In this document: positions 58,595 through 64,000 of the stretch, one piece after another | Numbering within the stretch: position 1 is the stretch's first letter | Layout: every line of letters begins with the position of its first letter | Assembly (NCBI RefSeq): GCF_042408815.1 | Contig: NZ_JBHOQR010000002.1 | Coordinates: 310,001-374,000, forward strand | Origin: Thermoflexus sp042408815 | GTDB taxonomy: Bacteria > Chloroflexota > Anaerolineae > Thermoflexales > Thermoflexaceae | Length of the DNA stretch: 64,000 bases | Direction of reading: 5' to 3' | The notes under the pieces: model-generated | The model's database searches: none | Seen by the model: only the letters and a program-made list of their open reading frames with translations | What the model was told of the DNA's origin: nothing | Made by a program: the position numbers and the translations under genes

Positions 58595-59755
58595 ATGCGC
58601 AGCGTGATCGCCCAGCGTGTCGCTTCCATCCCACCTTCCGGGATCCGCCGCTTCTTCGATATCGCGGCGACGATGAAGGATGTCATCAGCCTGAGCATCG
58701 GTGAGCCCGATTTCGTCACCCCCGAGCCGATCCTCCGGGCCGGCGTGGAATCGCTGTTACGGGGGGAGACCCATTACACCAGCAATTCCGGGCTGCTGGA
58801 ACTGCGAGAAGCCCTGGCGGAGCATCTCTATCGCCTCTACGGCGTCTCTTACGATCCGGAGTCGGAGCTCCTGATCACCGTAGGGGTATCCGAGGCCCTC
58901 TACCTTGCCGTCAATGCCATCCTGGATCCGGGAGATGAAGTGATCATCCCCCAGCCTTGCTTTGTCTCTTATGCGCCGGAGGTCATCCTGGCTGGCGGCG
59001 TGCCCATCCCTTTCGCCACGCGGGTTGAAGAGGATTTTCAGGTCAATCCGGTCGACATTGAAACGCGCATTACGCCGCGCACCAAGGCGATCCTGATCGG
59101 CTATCCCAACAACCCAACCGGGGCGGTGATGCCGCGGGAGAAGCTCACCGCCATCGCTGTCCTGGCGGAGAAATATGATCTTCTAGTGATCTCCGACGAG
59201 ATCTATGACCGCCTGGTTTACGATGGAACCCATACCTGTTTCGCATCGCTTCCCGGGGCGCGGGAGCGCACGATCTTGCTGGGCGGCTTCTCGAAGGACT
59301 ATGCGATGACAGGATGGCGGATCGGCTATGCGGCGGCCCCGAAGGAGATCATGGCCGCGATGCGCAAGATCCATCAGTACACGATCATGTCCGCCCCCAC
59401 CCCCTCCCAGTATGCGGCCCTGGCGGCCCTCCGGATCGGAGAGGAGTATGTGGAGCAGATGCGCCAGGAATACGATCGACGCCGGCGGTTGATCGTGAAA
59501 GGGCTCAACGAGCTGGGCCTGACGTGTTTCGAGCCCAGGGGTGCCTTCTATGCCTTCCCCTCCATCTCCCGCACGGGAATGAGCGATGAGGAATTCAGCG
59601 AGCGCCTGTTGATGGAGGAGAAAGTCGCTGTGGTGCCGGGCAGCGCATTCGGCCTGGGGGGCGCGGGGCATGTGCGATGCTCCTATGCCACCGCTTACGA
59701 AAAAATCGAGGAGGCCCTGGAGCGCATCGCCCGCTTCATGAAGCGCTACGGTTGA
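58595..59755 (+). CDS. PLP-dependent aminotransferase (class I/II, AspC-like)
   Basis: A 386-residue fold-type I aminotransferase. It has S-I-G-E-P-D-F-V-T-P near 33-42, Y-T-S-N-S-G-L-L-E-L-R near 63, Y-P-N-N-P-T-G-A near 170, S-D-E-I-Y-D-R-L near 200 and the PLP lysine in G-G-F-S-K-D-Y-A-M-T-G-W-R near 235. The substrate-carboxylate arginine is in H-V-R-C-S-Y-A near 364. It probably uses aspartate or another amino acid. Specificity cannot be fixed by sequence. A GGAGAG site precedes the ATG, and a TATAAT lies 49 bases upstream. The gene is likely monocistronic. Confidence 0.9.
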   Translation: MRSVIAQRVASIPPSGIRRFFDIAATMKDVISLSIGEPDFVTPEPILRAGVESLLRGETHYTSNSGLLELREALAEHLYRLYGVSYDPESELLITVGVSEALYLAVNAILDPGDEVIIPQPCFVSYAPEVILAGGVPIPFATRVEEDFQVNPVDIETRITPRTKAILIGYPNNPTGAVMPREKLTAIAVLAEKYDLLVISDEIYDRLVYDGTHTCFASLPGARERTILLGGFSKDYAMTGWRIGYAAAPKEIMAAMRKIHQYTIMSAPTPSQYAALAALRIGEEYVEQMRQEYDRRRRLIVKGLNELGLTCFEPRGAFYAFPSISRTGMSDEEFSERLLMEEKVAVVPGSAFGLGGAGHVRCSYATAYEKIEEALERIARFMKRYG

Positions 59756-60226
59756 ACATAATCCGTTCCGGCGCCCGCAGGCTCCTGAAATCCGTAAGAG
59801 CAGCAGAGGGGGCTTTTGGAATCAGAGTAAGAAGAAGCCCGCTGCGCCGATCGTGATTCTATGGGCGAACATGGGGAGCTTCGATGATGGGGGCTGTCCC
59901 GGCCGCGGAGGCCGTTCGCTGAATCGCTCGAGACGAGATCCCCCAGCGTGGCGTGTTTCCACCGGAACAGGTGGTGGAGCCCAAGCGTCTCTTCTGGGCC
60001 CTCACCCACCGTGGCGCATACCCGGAACGCACGATCGAGCCGCTCGAGACGAGGGGTTAACCCGCCTCCCGATAGACCTCCACATCGCGCCCCCGGATCT
60101 CCCGTCACCGCCCAACCGGAGATCCGGGGGCATCAGCGGGACTTCCAGGCCGCTCCGCCACAAAAACAGCGGCAAAGAGGGATACGATGCGGGGACGCCC
60201 AAGCCTGCTCCTCTTTCGCCTCTGGA
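59756..60226. other. Intergenic region without a recognisable gene
   Basis: This is a 471-base gap between the aminotransferase and the DUF1540-like gene. It contains two copies of CGCTCGAGACGAG (59925-59937 and 60041-60053), 116 bases apart. Reading frames across it are short and read as shadows or decayed sequence. I see no tRNA, terminator with a T-run or known RNA. Confidence 0.4.
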
Positions 60227-60466
60227 TCACCAATCCTCTTCCTCTTCGTCCTCCTCCAGGGGGAGCTCCTCCCATTCTTCCTCTTCTTCTTCGTCGAAGC
60301 CCAGCTCCTCCTCTTCCTCCAGGGCCTCTTCCTCCTCCCACTCTTCCTCTTCGGCCTGAGTATAGGTCAGGCAACCCATCTCGGGATCCAGTTCGATTTC
60401 ATCGGCCGTGCACATACCGGCTTCCAGATAAATGCAATCGACATAATGGCATCGAATGCGCGGCAT
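60227..60466 (-). CDS. Cys-rich DUF1540-like protein with a polyglutamate tail
   Basis: A 79-residue protein in two parts. Residues 1 to about 35 hold four cysteines (Cys6, Cys11, Cys19, Cys32) with C-T-A-D-E-I-E-L-D after the third, which resembles DUF1540-type small metal-binding domains. Residues about 39-79 are almost pure glutamate and aspartate broken only by tryptophan, leucine and a few others. That makes it one of the most acidic proteins possible at this size. A GGAGGAG site precedes the ATG. It lies 35 bases after the vkor stop on the same strand, so it may be co-transcribed with moeA-dsbA-vkor. The function is unknown. A metal or nucleic-acid-mimic role is only a guess. Confidence 0.78.
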   Translation of the reverse strand: MPRIRCHYVDCIYLEAGMCTADEIELDPEMGCLTYTQAEEEEWEEEEALEEEEELGFDEEEEEEWEELPLEEDEEEEDW

Positions 60467-60500
60467 AGGCTCCTCCTGATCGGGCAGAGTGGGTGTTCGA

Positions 60501-60953
60501 TCAAATCAATGTCCGATAGAAGCGGAATCCGCACACCCCCAGCAGCAGGGTGATGAGGATCGCCGAGGTCACGCACCAGCTGCACCATGCATGAAGGATG
60601 AAGGCCTCAACGGCGGTGAGATACATGGAAAACAGCCAGCCTCCCAGGGCGATGGCGAAGGAGAACGCAACAGTCCACGTCTGGAGGGAGGGATGCCTTC
60701 CCCAGAAGGGAAGCGCAAGCGCGGCGAGAACCAGATAGGCCCCCAACCCCCAGGCGGCTACCGGGATCCCCATGAGCTCTGCATAGGGGCTGTTGTTCAC
60801 CACATCGCAACCCCGGAACCCAATGCAGATCAGGCCCTCTCCGCGGATCTTGCTCCACGTGAGATACCCGGCCACCCCTGCCCCGGCCAGGGCAAGGGCC
60901 AGCTGGACGAGGGAGATGGCATCCTTTCGCGCCGTTGCGACTTGCGGCGCCAT
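60501..60953 (-). CDS. Vitamin K epoxide reductase family protein
   Basis: A 150-residue VKOR with four or five helices that re-oxidises a DsbA-like partner and passes electrons to quinone. The loop cysteines are Cys43 and Cys49 (C-I-G-F-R-G-C), the conserved serine is in N-N-S-P-Y-A, and the quinone-side pair C-S-W-C is at 124-127. It begins 23 bases after the DsbA-like gene on the same strand, matching the usual VKOR-DsbA pairing outside proteobacteria. Confidence 0.93.
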   Translation of the reverse strand: MAPQVATARKDAISLVQLALALAGAGVAGYLTWSKIRGEGLICIGFRGCDVVNNSPYAELMGIPVAAWGLGAYLVLAALALPFWGRHPSLQTWTVAFSFAIALGGWLFSMYLTAVEAFILHAWCSWCVTSAILITLLLGVCGFRFYRTLI

Positions 60954-60975
60954 GGTCCCTCCGCCGGCATTGAAT

Positions 60976-61671
60976 CTACCGACCCTGCTGCAGCAGGGTG
61001 TCGATATAGGTCTCGTAGAACGTCACATCGTAGAGCCCTTCGATCTTCTCGCCGTTGATGAAGAGGGTGGGCGTGGCCCGCACTCCCCGCTGGCGGCCGG
61101 CATTGGCGGCGCTGCGAATGAAATCCCGGTATTTGCCGGAAAGCAGACAGCGCTCAAAGGCCCCGCGATCCAGCCCCACCCAGGTCGCAAAGCCGATGAG
61201 CCGGTCGTCGGAGAACCAGCCCTGGTTCTCGCCGCGCTGGTTGGCAAACACCACGTGCTCGTATTCCCAGAATTTCCCCTGTTCCGCCGCGCAGGCCGCG
61301 GCCTCCGCCGCGCGGAACGATTCCGGCCCCAGGAAGGGGAAATACCGGAAAATATAGTACACCTTCCCGGCTTTCACGTATTTCTCATCCAGGCGTGGTG
61401 CCACTTCCCGCGTGTAACGGGCGCATACCGGGCATTGGAAGTCCGAATATTCCTCGATGATAATTTTGGCCTCGGAATTCCCTTTGTAGGGATAGCCGTC
61501 CGGCGTCAAACCGGTCGGATAATCGACCGCAGCGACGGTTGCCCCCGGCCGGCTGGTCCATAGCTGGTATCCGATGAGGGCCGCCACCCCAAGGACCACC
61601 GCGGCGATGAGCAGCGCAGGCAGCCAGGGTGGGGGGGAAGCACGAATGGCCTTCGGATCCCGTTTGCTCAT
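60976..61671 (-). CDS. Membrane-anchored DsbA-like thiol oxidase
   Basis: A 231-residue protein. One N-terminal helix (about 18-42) anchors a DSBA-type thioredoxin fold (about 60-231) with the active site F-Q-C-P-V-C-A-R-Y and a cis-proline loop R-A-T-P-T-L-F-I-N-G near 200. The hydrophobic pair around C-P-V-C suits an oxidase for exported proteins. Its ATG at 61671 overlaps the moeA stop by one base (TGATG). VKOR, its likely re-oxidant, follows. Reduction to a DsbC-type isomerase role is less likely. Confidence 0.92.
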   Translation of the reverse strand: MSKRDPKAIRASPPPWLPALLIAAVVLGVAALIGYQLWTSRPGATVAAVDYPTGLTPDGYPYKGNSEAKIIIEEYSDFQCPVCARYTREVAPRLDEKYVKAGKVYYIFRYFPFLGPESFRAAEAAACAAEQGKFWEYEHVVFANQRGENQGWFSDDRLIGFATWVGLDRGAFERCLLSGKYRDFIRSAANAGRQRGVRATPTLFINGEKIEGLYDVTFYETYIDTLLQQGR

Positions 61672-62975
61672 CAAGCCCTCCCCAGAGCAGCAGGTGGTGG
61701 AACCTCCGACGCCTCCATCAAATCCTGCAAATCAACCCAGAATTCCGCCATGACGATTGAGCCAGCAGGAAGCGTTCGAACGCCTTCCGGCAGGATCACC
61801 AGGCCATTCGCCCGGGCCATGGCGCTCAGAATATGGGAACCCTGAAGCCCGCTCAGGCGGGCCTGGAACTGGCCATCCTTATAAGTGATCCGCGCCCGGA
61901 AATAGGTCTCTCGCCCGTCGCTGGAAACCGGCTCGGCCAGGCGCACTGGGATGCGTGGGCGCTCCCAGCGAGGATAGCCGCCCATCCGGCGCAGAACGGG
62001 GCGGACGAATTGATCGAAGGTGATCATGGCGGAAACCGGGTTGCCCGGCAGCCCGAAGAAAGGAATCCCCCGATAATGACCGAAGGCGAAAGGTTTGCCG
62101 GGGCGAATGCGGACTTTCCAGAGGCGGATCTCGCCGTGGCGCCCCACCACTTCCTTCACCCAGTCGTAAACGCCGACGGAAGCCCCTGCGGAGGAGACGA
62201 TGAGATCCGGGCGGTGCGCAACGGCTTCGTCCAGCAACTGTTGCAGATCCTCTGGGTCATCCCGGGCGATCCCCAGCACGATGGGCTCCGCTCCTGCCTC
62301 CAGCGTCTGGGCGGCCAGGGCGGTCCGGTTCGTTTCATAGATACAACCTGGCGGAAGCGGCCGGCCGGGCTCGATCAGCTCATCGCCGATGGCCAGCAGG
62401 GCCACTCGCGGGCGGCGATGGACCGGGATTTCGAAACGGCCCAGGGCAGCCAGCAGGGCCAGCGCGCCAGGCGTGAGCACCGTGCCCGGCTCCAGCGCGA
62501 TGGTCCCTCGAGCCACATCCTCTCCTGCCGGGCGAACGAACTCGCCCGGTTGAACCGCCCGGAAAATCGTGATCGCAGGCGGAAGCGGGCGGCCCGGCCC
62601 CCCCGGATCATCGGTGTCCTCCACCGGGATCACGGCATCCGCTCCGGAAGGGAGCGGCGCCCCCGTCGCAATCCGCACTGCCGTTCCCGGTTCAATCCCG
62701 CCAGAGAAGGGGTGGCCCGCGGCAGCCTCCCCCAGCACCCGAAGGCGAATGGGATGTTCCCGCTGGGCCCCCTGGGTGTCCGCCGCGCGGACGGCGTAGC
62801 CATCCATGGCCGAGTTGGGGAACGGCGGCAGGTCGTGCCCCGCCCGGATCGCTTCGGCCAGAACCCGCCCCATGGCTTTCGGAAGGGCGACGGATTCTGA
62901 AGGAAGCGGCCGGAATCCCTCCAGGATCATCTGGCGGGCTTCATCCACCTGCACCCATTCCTGAACAGCGGCCAT
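61671..62975 (-). CDS. moeA: Molybdopterin molybdotransferase MoeA
   Basis: A 434-residue enzyme that inserts molybdate into adenylylated molybdopterin. It shows P-P-F-P-N-S-A-M-D-G-Y-A near 50-61, G-E-A-A-A-G near 83, R-I-A-T-G-A-P-L-P-S-G-A-D-A-V-I near 99-114, S-S-A-G-A-S-V-G near 263 and P-G-K-P-F-A-F-G near 292, then L-P-G-N-P-V-S-A. ATG 62975 has GGAGGCGATCCCA upstream. The longer frame runs into the promoter. It is first in the run moeA-dsbA-vkor-DUF1540-like, which mixes cofactor and disulfide functions. The MOSC protein at 6751 is a possible functional relative. Confidence 0.95.
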   Translation of the reverse strand: MAAVQEWVQVDEARQMILEGFRPLPSESVALPKAMGRVLAEAIRAGHDLPPFPNSAMDGYAVRAADTQGAQREHPIRLRVLGEAAAGHPFSGGIEPGTAVRIATGAPLPSGADAVIPVEDTDDPGGPGRPLPPAITIFRAVQPGEFVRPAGEDVARGTIALEPGTVLTPGALALLAALGRFEIPVHRRPRVALLAIGDELIEPGRPLPPGCIYETNRTALAAQTLEAGAEPIVLGIARDDPEDLQQLLDEAVAHRPDLIVSSAGASVGVYDWVKEVVGRHGEIRLWKVRIRPGKPFAFGHYRGIPFFGLPGNPVSAMITFDQFVRPVLRRMGGYPRWERPRIPVRLAEPVSSDGRETYFRARITYKDGQFQARLSGLQGSHILSAMARANGLVILPEGVRTLPAGSIVMAEFWVDLQDLMEASEVPPPAALGRA

Positions 62976-63123
62976 TGGGATCGCCTCCAATGGTTCCCGG
63001 ACCGGATTCCTAACGATCCTGAGGGAAAAACATCGGAGAAAACGCTTCGCGGTTGTCCAGCTCCAGGGCCGGCCGAGCGAATCCCCACGCGGAGAGGCTG
63101 TTCGTCCCCAGTGTGCCGGATTT

Positions 63124-63152
63124 AGTGTAACGAGGGAGGACAGGCCTGTCAA
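63124..63152 (-). promoter_or_regulatory. Consensus promoter of the moeA operon
   Basis: On the minus strand TTGACA (plus 63147-63152) and TACACT (plus 63124-63129) are 17 bases apart. The transcript would carry a leader of about 140 bases before moeA, in which I found no known riboswitch. The 331-base gap holds nothing else I can name. Confidence 0.75.
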
Positions 63153-63306
63153 CTATCCTTGGGATCTGGGCAGGCCTTCCCCACTGCAGGAGCCGCTTGA
63201 GCGGCGAGGCGGATCGGAGGGAGCGGATCCGAGCGGAGAGCGAGAGGGGCCGTGGCATAAGACGATACCCCTGCTTCCTTGCCCGACTTGAGCCGAAGTC
63301 CAGATC

Positions 63307-64000
63307 TCACAGCGCGAGCATGCATTCCAGCAACCGGCGGGTTTGCTTCTTCAGATCCGGCATCTCCCCCGGAGGTCCGACACACGCCGGGCATCCGATC
63401 TCGCACGGGCAGCGCCCCACCACCTCCAGCGCCGCCTGGAACAGTGCCTCCCGAACAGCCCACAGATGGGCGGCAAACCCCACGCCGCCGGGGACGCCTT
63501 CATATAGCAGGACCGTGGGGCCACCGGTTTCCCGGCCCTCCGGATCCACCAGGAGGCCGAGATCCGCCGGGTCGCTCATCAGGAAAATCGGGGCGAGGCC
63601 ATGGAGCAAATGGGCCAGGCCGGAGAGGGCACTGCGCGTTCCCAGCCGCTGCTCCAGGCGCCGGTGGCAGCGCCGGCAGACGGTGATCAGGTTCTCCAGG
63701 GCATGGGCCTCCGCAGGATCCCGGAAGGTCCGCAGCGGCTGCAGATGATGGACGTCGTGGGCATGCCCCGGCGGCTCCAGAGCGCCACACACCCGACAAC
63801 GGTAGCCATCCCGGGCCCGGACCTGGCGGCGGATCACCTCCCATTCCGGCCCGTAATCGAGGGGGCCGATCGGAATGCCCTCTTCCTTCAGACGCTCCAC
63901 CAGCGCCGGCTCGATGGTCAGCCACCACGCGGTGGTAGGCAGGATCACCTCGGGGGTTTCCACTTCCGCCCACCCCAGGGGCTCCCCGCCCGGCCATCGT
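63307..64000 (-). CDS. C-terminus of a DUF1998 (MrfA-like) helicase containing an HNH domain, 5' truncated
   Basis: The frame is open to the window edge. The last ~231 residues match the C-terminal zinc domain of DEAD/DEAH helicases with DUF1998: F-M-S-D-P-A-D-L-G near 155, Y-E-G-V-P-G-G-V-G-F-A and C-P-C-E-I-G-C-P-A-C-V-G-P. Between its N-terminal strand and this block an HNH endonuclease domain is inserted (R-D-G-Y-R-C-R-V-C, D-V-H-H-L, N-L-I-T-V-C-R-R-C-H). GTG 63963 is only an internal codon. MrfA-type helicases act in repair of mitomycin and similar damage. The helicase motor lies outside the window. Confidence 0.82.
   Translation of the reverse strand, partial: RWPGGEPLGWAEVETPEVILPTTAWWLTIEPALVERLKEEGIPIGPLDYGPEWEVIRRQVRARDGYRCRVCGALEPPGHAHDVHHLQPLRTFRDPAEAHALENLITVCRRCHRRLEQRLGTRSALSGLAHLLHGLAPIFLMSDPADLGLLVDPEGRETGGPTVLLYEGVPGGVGFAAHLWAVREALFQAALEVVGRCPCEIGCPACVGPPGEMPDLKKQTRRLLECMLAL

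Noticed and set aside
59925..60053. Two copies of CGCTCGAGACGAG as an attachment site or tandem repeat
   Set aside because: The flanks do not match beyond 13 bases, and no integrase or mobile gene lies between the copies.
59853..60359. Plus-strand frame with long serine runs
   Set aside because: The serine runs are the complement of the glutamate tail codons of the gene at 60227-60466.
62976..63117. A molybdenum cofactor riboswitch in the moeA leader
   Set aside because: The leader is about 140 bases long, but I could not match the Moco motif core or find a terminator or sequestered ribosome site.

Overview
The window is a GC-rich, gene-dense bacterial chromosome segment with no phage, insertion sequence or CRISPR array that I can see. 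The gene content suggests a respiring, probably thermophilic member of the Chloroflexota, perhaps Thermoflexus-like. This is inference from protein style: YfhO-type membrane proteins, a secreted protease ending in a YLPLVL-type tail, DUF1028, a plant-like cystathionine gamma-synthase and a PolA with an intact-looking proofreading site. No 16S rRNA gene is present, so the assignment cannot be confirmed here.

Layout. 1-3150 (minus): start of a complex I operon, iscX-nuoB-nuoCD(fused)-nuoI, with nuoI cut by the window edge. 3372-8777: aldehyde dehydrogenase, NADP-isocitrate dehydrogenase, a MOSC protein, the redox regulator Rex and a deoxynucleoside kinase. 8905-10567: a promoter, a SAM-I riboswitch with a readable terminator/antiterminator, and metB. 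10579-15399: a decayed YfhO fragment and an intact YfhO-flippase fusion. 15754-22695: a duplicated small membrane protein, an isoaspartyl peptidase, a subtilase, and a minus-strand operon hicB-like/lipM/DUF503/MEMO-AMMECR1 fusion, then DUF1028. 22982-31594: BMP lipoprotein, selC tRNA, quinone reductase, GH36, a second isocitrate-dehydrogenase-family enzyme, cupredoxin lipoprotein, 8-oxoguanine deaminase-like enzyme and ribosomal protein L25. 32413-45871: YbaK, TsaD, DNA polymerase I, a selA-rsmG-ABC permease operon, HNH protein, DUF2905, fumarase, a methyltransferase and a GT4 glycosyltransferase. 46019-51726 (minus): sdhC-sdhD-retropepsin-like-sdhA-sdhB, with gatB upstream. 51945-64000: a beta-propeller lipoprotein, a divergent FtsH-like protease, minC-minD-minE-rodA, an aminotransferase, a DUF1540-like protein with a glutamate tail, moeA-dsbA-vkor, and the C-terminus of a DUF1998 helicase carrying an HNH domain.

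How the genes fit together. Complex I, succinate dehydrogenase, fumarase and isocitrate dehydrogenase give a TCA cycle feeding a respiratory chain, and Rex senses its NADH/NAD+ state. selC and selA, about 15 kb apart, show that selenocysteine is used, although no selenoprotein is recognised here. MoeA and the MOSC protein imply molybdenum enzymes. VKOR and the anchored DsbA-like protein form an exported disulfide-bond system. MinCDE and RodA share one translationally coupled operon for division-site placement and wall elongation. Most start codons were chosen from ribosome binding sites, promoters or 4-base stop/start overlaps rather than from the longest reading frame.
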